In this document: piece by piece, positions 8,768 through 18,100 of the stretch
Layout: every line of letters begins with the position of its first letter
Numbering within the stretch: the stretch's first letter is position 1
Made by a program: the position numbers and the translations under genes
Origin: Lysobacterales bacterium
Lineage (GTDB): Bacteria; Pseudomonadota; Gammaproteobacteria; Xanthomonadales; Ahniellaceae
Assembly: GCA_016721845.1 (NCBI GenBank)
Contig: JADKHK010000003.1
Location: forward strand, 248,001-312,000
Length of the DNA stretch: 64,000 nt
Reading direction: 5' to 3'
The notes under the pieces: model-generated
The model's input: only the letters and a program-made list of their open reading frames with translations
Database searches by the model: none
What the model was told of the DNA's origin: nothing

Positions 8768-11700
8768 TCAGGCCGCGCTCGACACGATGCGCACGCCGAG
8801 GCCGCTGGCCTCGTAGATGCGCTGGCCATCGACCCAGAGGCTGGCGTCGGCGAAGGCGAATTCGCCACGCTCGTCGCGACCGCGCGACGTGATTTCAATG
8901 GTCGTATGCACGGTTCGATGATGCGGCAACACCTGGCCACGATACTTCCAGCCGTGCGTGACAGCGACGGCGACGGTCTCGAAGCGCGGTTCGACCATGC
9001 CGGCACCAGCGCCTTGATGCAGCAGAAACGCCTGCAGCGCCTGCAGCATCGCCTCCAGCCCGAGCGAGCCCGGTTGCACCGGGTCCTGGAAGAAATGCGC
9101 CTTGAAGAACCATTCGTCCGGATCGACGTCCTTGACCGCGCGCAGCTGGCCGAGGCCGGCGCGGCCGCCCTCGGGCCAGACCCCTTCGATGCGATCGATC
9201 ATGCGCAGCATCGGACCAGCCAGGCGCAGGGTCGGATGCGCGAAGAACGTGGCCGGCTCGGCGTCGAGATCGATGGTCCCGTTGCCCGCACGCTCCAGCA
9301 GTTCACGGTGCGGCGGGGTGATCGGCAATCCGGCCTGGGCGGCGAGCGCGGCCGGCGGAAAGAAGCCGAACACGGTCCGCAATTCGTAGACCGCGCGGCC
9401 GTCGAGCGTGCAGTTCACGACGAAGGTTTCGATGATCATGCCGGCGGTCGCCGATACCGCGGTCAGCTCGACTTCGGTGCGCAAGGTACCGGCACCGCCG
9501 ACGAGCTCCGCCAGCACCCGACCTTCGCCATCGAGATTGCGGAAGCCGAGTTCGCTGTCCACCGTCAGCGCCGAGCCGACGTAACTCGACAACCAGCCGC
9601 AGGGCTGCAGCACCGCTTCCAGCAGCACCGCGAACGGCATGCGCCGGCCGCCGTTCTGGTCGAGGTACCAGACCTCGTCCGGCACATCGTATTCGGCAAC
9701 GACGCGTGCCCCCGGCTGCATCACTCCGATCGGGCCGTGGATCTCGGCGATGCGGCTGATGAAGTGGTACGGCGGACTGGGCAGCCGCGCGACCCGCGTC
9801 GGGCCGTCGAAGCGTCGGTACATCGGCCCGAAGGCCTCGGAGGGACGACCCAGCGCGCAGCCGAGCAGGCTCTGTCGATCGAAACGGAACCCGTCGACCA
9901 CCGGTGCCTGCGCATCGCACCGATCGGGCGCGACATCGCCCTCGACCAGCGGCCAGTCCGGCACCAGCTCGAGGGCGACGCGGCGCGCATGGAAGGCCTT
10001 CAGGCCATCGACCGTGCACAGCAGGTCGGCGTACAGCGTCGGGGTCGGCCCGGCGCTGCGTTCCTCGACGAAGACTTCGGTGACCAGCAGCGTCGATCCC
10101 GGCGTGACCTGGCCGCGGCACTGCAGCCGATAAGCGAGGTCCGGCACCGGCTGGAAGCGCCAGCCGTCGCGCTTCAGCGTGTAGCCGAGCGCCGCGAGCT
10201 GGATCGCCATCGCCTGCAGGCAGGCCTCGAACATCAGCGTGCCCGGCATGCACGGGTCGTTCTTGAAATGGCCGTCGAAGAACCACTGGCCCGGATCGAT
10301 GTCGAGCTCGGCACGCAGATAGCCGCGTTGCCACGGGCCGCCGTTCGCTTCGAGATGGGTGACGCGATCGAGCAGCAGCATGCGGCCGGCGGCAATGCCC
10401 GGCGTGCGCGTATGCGTGGAGGCGAACTCGAAGCCGGGACCAAAGCAAGCGAACGCGTCCCCGGCCGCGTAGGCTTCGAGCTGTTCGCGGGTGAGGGCGT
10501 TGCGCGTGCATTCGAGCAGCGGCGGATCGAGGCGCGGCGTGGCGACGATCTCCTGCGTCTCCGGCGTCCACAGGCAACCGGCCGATTCGGCCAGCTCGGC
10601 CGCCGTGAAGAAGCCGGCCTGGCCCTTGCGCACCGACAGCTGCTTGCGGGCGCCGTTCATGCAGTCGTAGTGGAAGAACATCAGGCGCACGTCGCCCTGG
10701 GCGGCATGACCGTCGAGCGCGATGTCGAAAGCGAGCGTATCGCCGCGCTGCGGCAAGTCGCCGTGATACATCAGCTCGCAGCCGAGCAAGCGGTAGACGC
10801 GCTCGCCGCGGTTCAGGGCATCGACACCGAGCCACGAAATCAGCATCAGGTCGGCCTGCCCGGCTTCGATCATCACCCCGGCCGGCATGCGCGCATTGTG
10901 CAGATACCAGTCCTGGCTGCCGACATCGGTCTCGGTCCAGATGCGGCCGCGGCCCATGCTCCCGGCCTCGCCTTCGATGCCGGTGACGCGATCGGCCAGC
11001 AGCAGCGGCGGCGTCGGCATGCGCACCTGGCGTTCGAAACGATCCTGGCCGAGGAACTTCACGCCGAACAGGTCCGAGATGCGGCCTTCGGCATGGATCC
11101 GCAATTGTTCGCGGATGAACGTTGGTCCAGTCGGGCGCGAGGACGGCGGCATGGTCGGAAGTGGCGTCGGCGCCGCCTCGACCGGCGTCGAGATCGCCAC
11201 TGGCGCCGTTGCGGGCGCGGGGGCCGGCACGCTGAGCACCAGCGGTGCGTTCGAAGCGGCCAGGTTCACCGGCACCGTCACCCGATCGGCACCGAGCAGC
11301 AGTGCCTGGGCCTGATGACGCAGGGCGAGGAACTGCTGGTGCGCGTTCGCCTGCAATGCGAGGAATTGCTGGTGCGCCTCGGCCAGCTGCACGAGCTGCT
11401 GGCGGCGCGCGGAAAGCACCGAATGCGACGCGATGGCGGCAACGCCGGATGCCACCGCTGCAGGCACGACCGGCGGTGCGACCGGCCGCACCGGGACCGG
11501 CGCGGGTCGTGCAGCGGGCACCAGTACCGGCGGCAGCGGCGGAGCGGCCGCCATGATCTGGACATCGGCAGCGGGCGCGCGCGCGATCCGCACCGGCGGC
11601 CAATGGGCCGGCAGTCGCAGCGGCCGCTGCGGCACCGGCAATGTTTGCGCTGGCGCGAGCAGGGCTTCCAACCGCGCGTGATCCACGGACACGCCGGCTG

Positions 11701-14700
11701 CGACCAGGGCGGCGACCGCCGAGAGCGTCGCCTCGATGCCCTGCCCCTTGCGATCGAGGCTGACGATCAAGGCCTCGCGCTCGCCGAGGATGCCGCGAAG
11801 GACGCGGGCGAAGCCGCCGCCGGGACCATGTTCGATGAACACGCGGACGCCGTCATTCCAGGCCTGCAGCACGACCGGCCGCAGATCGAGGCAACGATCG
11901 GCCTGTTCGAGGATGGCGCGCGCGCAAGTTTCGCTGTCCGGCGCATACGCGCGACCGAAGGCGTTCGAATAGACCCGTCCCGAACTGGGCGCATGGACCT
12001 CGCGCCGATGCAGTTGCAGCCAGTCCGGCGCGACCGCTGCCAGTTCCGGCACATGCACCGCGAGCGGGTAATCGAGGCGCAGGCAGCGGGCCGCGCCGAT
12101 ACGGGCGACCGCGATCGCGCACTCGGCCGCGTCGCCGGCGATCAGGCCATCGGCATCGCCATTGATGATCGCGACATGGACATGGGCGAGGTCGGCGATC
12201 GCGGCGCGCACCTCGTCGAGCGGCGCAGCCACGGTCCAGCTCGCCCACTGCACCGGTCGCTGCCACTGGGCGGCAATCGTCGCGAACTCGCCGCCGAGCC
12301 AGTGCGACACGAGGCGACTGTCGTCCATCGCCGCCATCAAGGCATCCGCATCGCGCCAGACCCCGGCCGCGACCAGCGCATTGGTCTCGCCCGAGGAATA
12401 GCCGAGCCAGGCATCGGCGCGCAGGCCGAGGACGCCGGTCGTCAACTCGACATGCAATTGCGACAGCGCCGACGCCCCCCACAACTGCTGGCGCACCGAC
12501 GGTTCGGTGGCGTCGTCGGCCAATGCCCAGTCGAGCGCGGTCGCGAGCTTGCGGCTGCGCCCGGCGAGCGAGTTCGCGAGTTGCGGCCATTGCATCAGCA
12601 GATCCGCACCCATGCCGCGATACGCCGCGCCGGCGCCGGCGAATGCGAACGCGATCTCTCCGCCGATCGGCGTCTCGCGATAGTGCACCGCCTGTCCCGC
12701 CGGAGCGCCGTCGCGCAGGTGCGCGAGCGCGCGCTCACGCACCGCTTCGAATTCATCATCACGCGCGACCAGCACCAACCGCGTCGGCCCGACGCCGCCT
12801 TCCTGCTTCGCGATCAGCGCGGCGATCACCGCCGCGCGGTCGCGGCCGGCATAGACGTGCAGCCGCGGCCGCAATGCTTCGCCACGTCGCGGTGCAGTCC
12901 AGGATTCCTGCAGGACGATCGGCGCATCACCCGCCACCGACAGGCGCAGGCCGCGTGGCGTCGCGCTCAGCCATGGGCGTCCGTCCGGCCGGCGCCGATG
13001 ATGCAGACACAGGGCCGCGCTCGCGAGCTGCAGCAGTCCCTGCGCGGCACCGGCATCACCGAGACGCACGCGCAGATCGGCGGCAATCGAAGCAGCAGTG
13101 TCGCCATCGGACGCGCTGCCGTCGTCCCCGCCGATCACCGCGTAGATGCGATCACCCTCGCGCTCGGCATCGGCCAGACGCTTGATCACCAATGCGACCG
13201 AGGCATCGGCCGGATCGACATGGCCGGCCGCGCAGGTGACCGGCTCGCAACACAGATCGACCGCGCCGACCAGGGCCGCATCGATTTCGTCATTCGCCAA
13301 TGCGCGACAGGCGATGCGCAGCGCCTGCAATCCGGACCCGGCGCCCGCTTGCACGGTGAACGCCGGACCAGCCAGATCGAACTGGGCGCTGAGCCGGTTC
13401 GCCGGAATGTTCGGCATGCAGCCGATCACGCCGGCCGCTTCGAGCGCGCCGATCACGCCATCACGTGCCGCCGGTGTGGCCTCGGCGAGACGCCAGCGCG
13501 TGCCATAGCGCGCCACTTCGGCATCGGGTTCCATGCCGATCAGCACTGCACTGCGTTCGCGCGGCAAGGTGCCGGCTTCGCACAGGGCTTCGCGCGCCGC
13601 CTGCAACATCGCCAGTTGCTGCGGCAGGGTCTGTTCGAGGTCGCGTGGCGGAAAGCGCAGGCCGGCGAGATCGAGGTCGATCGCCGCGATCGCGCCGGCC
13701 CCAGAGGTGTCGCGCAACGAGCGCTGCGTCACCAGCGCATCGGTGAACTGCGCGCGGTTCGCCGCCTGCCCGGCGATGCAGCCGAGCGCGGTGATCGCGA
13801 ACTGCTGCGGCCGCGCCTGCGGCACGTCGCCGTGCACGCCGGGATCGTCCTCGGACAGGATCAGGTGCGCGTTGTTGCCGCCGAAACCGAAGGCCGAAAT
13901 CGCGGCGATGCGCGGTGTCGCGCTCGGCCAGGGCTCGGCGGCGGTCAGCACGCGGAACGGCGTCTCTGCCAGCGCCGGATTCAGCGGCTCGGCCTGCAGG
14001 CTGGGCGGACGCGTCGCCGCGTGCATGGCTTCGATCAGCTTGATGATCCCGGCCGCACCGGCGACGGTGATCAGATGACCCAGGTTCGATTTCAACGAAC
14101 CGATCGGCAATGCACCGACGCCCGCGAAGACCGCCGCCGTGCTGCGCAGTTCGGTCGCATCGCCGACCGGCGTGCCGGTGGCATGGCATTCGAGCAACGA
14201 AACCGCGGTCGGGGCGAGACCGGCCGCATCGTAGGCGGCGCGGATCGCGCGTTGCTGTCCGTGCGCGTCCGGCACGAGCAGGCCACGACCGCGGCCATCG
14301 TTCGACAGGCCGATGCCACGGATGAGGGCATGCACGATGTCGCCGTCGCGACGCGCATCATCGAGGCGCTTGAGCGCGAACATCGCGCAGCCTTCGGCCG
14401 GCAGCAAGCCATCGGCATCGCGATGGAAGGGCCGCGACTGTCCCGACTTGCTCAACGCATTCAACGCCGAGAAGCCGATGTGCAGGAACAGGTCGTCGGC
14501 ACGCTGCACCGCGCCGGCCAGCATCAGATCGGCACTGCCCTCATGCAGACGGTCGCAGGCGAGCTTGATCGCATACAAGGAACTGGCGCAGGCGGCGTCG
14601 AGCGCATGACAGCCGGCATCGAGCGCGAGCGCCCGGGCCAGCACGTCAGCGGCGCCGCTGCTCATGAACCGGTTGCGCGGGTCGACCCGCGCATCGCGCC

Positions 14701-15133
14701 GAGACGCCGCGCCCATCCAGACCTGATCGGCGTAAGCCGCCATCTGTTCGCTCGGAAACCCGAGATGACCGAACACGGCACCGATACGGCTGCGGCCCGG
14801 CTTCGCCTCGGCCATCGCGGCGCGCGAACAATGCAGCAGCCAATGCACGAGTGGATCGAGACCGTCGAGCTCACGCGCCGGCAGCGCGAATCCCTGCGGA
14901 TTCCAGATCGCGTCGAAGTCGTCGACGTAGCCGCCACGATCCGACCAGGTCCGATCCGGCTGCACCGCGTCAGGCGGACACAGCGCCTGATCGGGCGCCA
15001 ATCGCCAGCGCCCTTCCGGCACCCGGCGGATCAAGTCGCGACCATCGCGAACCGCTGCCCACAAGGCCTCGGGGTTCAACGCCCCGGGCAGGACGCAGGC
15101 GCGTCCGACGATCGCGATCGGTGCGAAGCGCAT
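8768..15133 (-). CDS. Pfa-type synthase subunit, KS-CLF-AT-DH-DH (PfaC/Pfa3-like)
   Basis: A 2121-aa megasynthase subunit. An N-terminal ketosynthase has Cys182 (DAACASS), His317 (CHATGT) and His353 (SNLGH). A second KS-like domain has lost the active Cys (QAGAGSG), as in chain-length factors. An acyltransferase follows, with nucleophile Ser913 in GYSSGE. After a Pro/Ala linker and a His/Gln-rich helix near 1250-1275 come four hotdog units arranged as two pseudo-dimers. Only the second and fourth carry the catalytic His (His1622 in WFFDGHF, His2013 in WFFKAHF). The protein should elongate, load and dehydrate/isomerise acyl chains carried on the ACPs of its partner. The PfaB-like AT is fused inside, as in myxobacterial Pfa3, but the terminal AGPAT domain of that family is absent. 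The start at 15133 lies two bases after the upstream stop. Confidence 0.93.
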   Translation of the reverse strand: MRFAPIAIVGRACVLPGALNPEALWAAVRDGRDLIRRVPEGRWRLAPDQALCPPDAVQPDRTWSDRGGYVDDFDAIWNPQGFALPARELDGLDPLVHWLLHCSRAAMAEAKPGRSRIGAVFGHLGFPSEQMAAYADQVWMGAASRRDARVDPRNRFMSSGAADVLARALALDAGCHALDAACASSLYAIKLACDRLHEGSADLMLAGAVQRADDLFLHIGFSALNALSKSGQSRPFHRDADGLLPAEGCAMFALKRLDDARRDGDIVHALIRGIGLSNDGRGRGLLVPDAHGQQRAIRAAYDAAGLAPTAVSLLECHATGTPVGDATELRSTAAVFAGVGALPIGSLKSNLGHLITVAGAAGIIKLIEAMHAATRPPSLQAEPLNPALAETPFRVLTAAEPWPSATPRIAAISAFGFGGNNAHLILSEDDPGVHGDVPQARPQQFAITALGCIAGQAANRAQFTDALVTQRSLRDTSGAGAIAAIDLDLAGLRFPPRDLEQTLPQQLAMLQAAREALCEAGTLPRERSAVLIGMEPDAEVARYGTRWRLAEATPAARDGVIGALEAAGVIGCMPNIPANRLSAQFDLAGPAFTVQAGAGSGLQALRIACRALANDEIDAALVGAVDLCCEPVTCAAGHVDPADASVALVIKRLADAEREGDRIYAVIGGDDGSASDGDTAASIAADLRVRLGDAGAAQGLLQLASAALCLHHRRRPDGRPWLSATPRGLRLSVAGDAPIVLQESWTAPRRGEALRPRLHVYAGRDRAAVIAALIAKQEGGVGPTRLVLVARDDEFEAVRERALAHLRDGAPAGQAVHYRETPIGGEIAFAFAGAGAAYRGMGADLLMQWPQLANSLAGRSRKLATALDWALADDATEPSVRQQLWGASALSQLHVELTTGVLGLRADAWLGYSSGETNALVAAGVWRDADALMAAMDDSRLVSHWLGGEFATIAAQWQRPVQWASWTVAAPLDEVRAAIADLAHVHVAIINGDADGLIAGDAAECAIAVARIGAARCLRLDYPLAVHVPELAAVAPDWLQLHRREVHAPSSGRVYSNAFGRAYAPDSETCARAILEQADRCLDLRPVVLQAWNDGVRVFIEHGPGGGFARVLRGILGEREALIVSLDRKGQGIEATLSAVAALVAAGVSVDHARLEALLAPAQTLPVPQRPLRLPAHWPPVRIARAPAADVQIMAAAPPLPPVLVPAARPAPVPVRPVAPPVVPAAVASGVAAIASHSVLSARRQQLVQLAEAHQQFLALQANAHQQFLALRHQAQALLLGADRVTVPVNLAASNAPLVLSVPAPAPATAPVAISTPVEAAPTPLPTMPPSSRPTGPTFIREQLRIHAEGRISDLFGVKFLGQDRFERQVRMPTPPLLLADRVTGIEGEAGSMGRGRIWTETDVGSQDWYLHNARMPAGVMIEAGQADLMLISWLGVDALNRGERVYRLLGCELMYHGDLPQRGDTLAFDIALDGHAAQGDVRLMFFHYDCMNGARKQLSVRKGQAGFFTAAELAESAGCLWTPETQEIVATPRLDPPLLECTRNALTREQLEAYAAGDAFACFGPGFEFASTHTRTPGIAAGRMLLLDRVTHLEANGGPWQRGYLRAELDIDPGQWFFDGHFKNDPCMPGTLMFEACLQAMAIQLAALGYTLKRDGWRFQPVPDLAYRLQCRGQVTPGSTLLVTEVFVEERSAGPTPTLYADLLCTVDGLKAFHARRVALELVPDWPLVEGDVAPDRCDAQAPVVDGFRFDRQSLLGCALGRPSEAFGPMYRRFDGPTRVARLPSPPYHFISRIAEIHGPIGVMQPGARVVAEYDVPDEVWYLDQNGGRRMPFAVLLEAVLQPCGWLSSYVGSALTVDSELGFRNLDGEGRVLAELVGGAGTLRTEVELTAVSATAGMIIETFVVNCTLDGRAVYELRTVFGFFPPAALAAQAGLPITPPHRELLERAGNGTIDLDAEPATFFAHPTLRLAGPMLRMIDRIEGVWPEGGRAGLGQLRAVKDVDPDEWFFKAHFFQDPVQPGSLGLEAMLQALQAFLLHQGAGAGMVEPRFETVAVAVTHGWKYRGQVLPHHRTVHTTIEITSRGRDERGEFAFADASLWVDGQRIYEASGLGVRIVSSAA

Positions 15134-15135
15134 GC

Positions 15136-18100
15136 TCAGGCCGATGCCAGCGCGTGGTTGTGGACACCGATCAGGTCCGCGACACGACGACCTTGCGCAT
15201 CGACGAAGTAGATGTCCGTCACCACGGCGGCCGGGCCGACCGCGCGCCGATGTGCGGTGGCCGTGATGGCGCCGGCCGCGGGTGGCATCGCGAAATGGCG
15301 CACCCGGTCGATCGCGGTCGGCAGATTCGCGCGACCCAGCATGCGCTGGCCGTACAGCACCGCGAGCTGCATGCCGCCATCGAGCGCGGCGACATCGAGC
15401 TGCCAGTCCTGCGTCGGCCACGCCGCTGCGTGCACGCCGCGCACGCGCGCCGCCACGCCCTGGTCGGAAATGCCCTGCATCTGTTCGATCAACTCGAACT
15501 GGCCGCGGTGAAACAATGCCGACGGATACGGCGCCACGCCGGTCCAGGCGTCGAGCACGAGGTCCGGCGTGTCGTCGCCGACCGGCACCGGCAGCAAGCG
15601 CAACTCGGCGCGTGCGCTGTAGCGGGGCCGTCCGGCTTCATCACGCAAGGTCATCTGCAGCAAGGTCGCGTCGTCGCTGCGCAGCGGCTGGGCATCGATG
15701 CGGAAGCGGTCGCCGCCGTTCTCGAAGCGATCGAGTCGAATGCCCTTCAGCACCTTCAAGTCATGCAGTGCGGTCAGTGACAGGCCGGGACGGAAGCTGC
15801 GCGCGGCGCGCGTCAGCCATTCCGCAACCAGGACCACCGGCACCACGGGTGCGCCGTCGACGGCATGGCCTTCGAGCCAGCCGTGGCTGGCGCGCTGCAC
15901 CGAGAATTCCAGCGCGTCGACGCGCTGCTCGGCGCCGTCGAACAACAAGGCTTCGGCACGCGGCTCGCCCCCCAGCACGAGTTCGACCCCGTCGCGGCCG
16001 GCATCGGCCATTTCGTCGGCGAACATGCGTGCGCCCTGCGCGAGCGGAATCATCGGCACACCGAGTTCGGCGAAACGCGCCTGCAGATGCGGCGACACCA
16101 TGCCACCCTCCCACGGCCCCCAGCCCAGCGACTTCACGCGCAGGCCGGGACGCCGGCGCGCTTCGGCGGCGGCGACCTTGGCCAACACCTCGTTCGCCAT
16201 CGCATAGTCGGCCTGTCCGGTATTGCCGCAGCGCGCGGACACCGACGAGAACACGCACAACAGTTTCAGCGGATCGCTCGCAGTCGCTGCGAGCAAAGCT
16301 TGCAAGCCGCGCACCTTGGTATCGAACACGTGGCGGAACTGCGCATCGGTCTTCTCGGCGATGCGTTTGTCGGCGAGCACACCGGCCGCGTGCACGACAC
16401 CACGGATCGGACCCCAGTCGGCCCGCACCTCGGCCAGTGCAGCAGCGAGCGCGACCTGATCCTCGACCGCGACCGCGCAATAACGCGCTGCGCTACCAGC
16501 CGCCTGCAATGCAGCCAGCGTCTGCCGGATCTCGCGCTGCGCCAGCACCGCGTGCACGCGCGACAACAGGGCCGCGGGCGCCAGTTGTTCGCCCGCCGCG
16601 AGCGCTGCCGAGAACAGCGCGCGCTTCAGGCCGGCCTCGTCAGCGATGCCGCGGCACGCCGCAGGCTCGTCCTGCAACACGGTGCGCCCGAGCAGCACGA
16701 ATCGCGCCTGAACGCGCCCGGCCCAGGCCTGCAGACACGCTGCAGTGACGCCGCGGGCACCCCCGGACACGACGACGACATCACCGTCGTCGATCACCGG
16801 TGCCACGGCATCGGCCTGACGCGCGACACTGCGCAAGGTGAGGCGGCGACCATCGGCCGGCAGCGCGATCTCGACTTCACCGCCGCCGGCGATCAATTCG
16901 TCGGCGATCACCTGCGCAACGTGTTGTGGCGTGCGCCCCTGCTGCTGCACGTCGATCGCCTTCACGCTTGCCTGCGGCCATTCGAGCGCAGCCGTCTTGA
17001 TCAGCGCCGGCATTCCGGACAGCCACTCGCGACCATCCGGCCCGGCGTCGACTCCGAATGTGCCGCCGCTGTCCTGCACGGTCACGAACAAGCCGCCGCC
17101 CTGCTGCAGGCGCGGTGCCAAGGCCCGCGCCATGCGGAACGCATCGCGGTTGACCGTCATCGCGTCGTCGGCATCGCGAACCTTGCGCAGGCCGCCGAGG
17201 AAGATGCAGGCGGTCGAGGATTCCGGCGGCGCCGACACCGCGAGCGCCTGCACGCCGCGCACACGCAAGGCCTCGGCGAGCAGCGGCGCGATGCTGTCGT
17301 CGCCGGTGATGTGCACGCGCAGTCCGGACAACAGGCCCGGCAGGGCGAATCCGGTCGCCGGCGCCGGGATCAGTTCCAGCGCATAACGCCCGAGGGTCGG
17401 TGCCGGCAGCGGGAGCCGCGCAGCCTGCGGCTCCGGCGAGGGCGTCGCGACTTCCGCTGCCGTCACGGCCGCCACGGCCGCCAGGTTGCCGCCGAGGTAA
17501 TCGACGATTTCGCGCAAGGTATGCAGCGCGCTCAGGCGCGCCCGATCGACCTTGGGCAGGGTCGGTGCGCGCTCGTCCACTGCGGCCAGGATCTCGACGC
17601 GCTTGATCGAGTCGATGCCGAGATCGCCTTCGAGGTCCATGTCCAGGTTCAGCATGTCGATCGGGTAGCCGGTCTTCTCGGCGACGATGCTCATCAGCAG
17701 CGCGGGCAAGTCGACGCCCGGCTGCGGCGCGGGCATCGCGATGGCCGCCGTGACCGGTGCCGCGCCCGAATCCGAGGCTTGAGCGCCGAGGTAGTCGACG
17801 ATCTCGCGCAAGGTATGCAGCGCGCTCAAGCGCGCCCGATCGACCTTGGGCAGGGTCGGTGCGCGCTCGTCCACCGCGGCCAGGATCTCGACGCGCTTGA
17901 TCGAGTCGATGCCGAGATCGCCTTCGAGGTCCATGTCCAGGTTCAGCATGTCGATCGGGTAGCCGGTCTTCTCGGCGACGATGCTCATCAGCAGCGCGGG
18001 CAAGTCCAAGCCCTGTGGTCGAAGCGGCGACGGAAGCGGCGCAGGGATGGAGGTTTCAGGCTGTGGCTGGGGCATTGACGCTTGCGGGAGGAGCGCAGGC

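Noticed and set aside
8906..15211. A 2101-codon open frame on the plus strand opposite the KS-CLF-AT-DH-DH gene
   Set aside because: It is a shadow of the real gene caused by high GC and codon bias. The composition is Arg/His-rich with no domain, while the minus strand encodes clear catalytic motifs throughout.
17491..18006. CRISPR-like or mobile direct repeat
   Set aside because: The repeats are 222-bp in-frame ACP-coding units. No CRISPR array, insertion sequence, tRNA or rRNA gene was found anywhere in the window.
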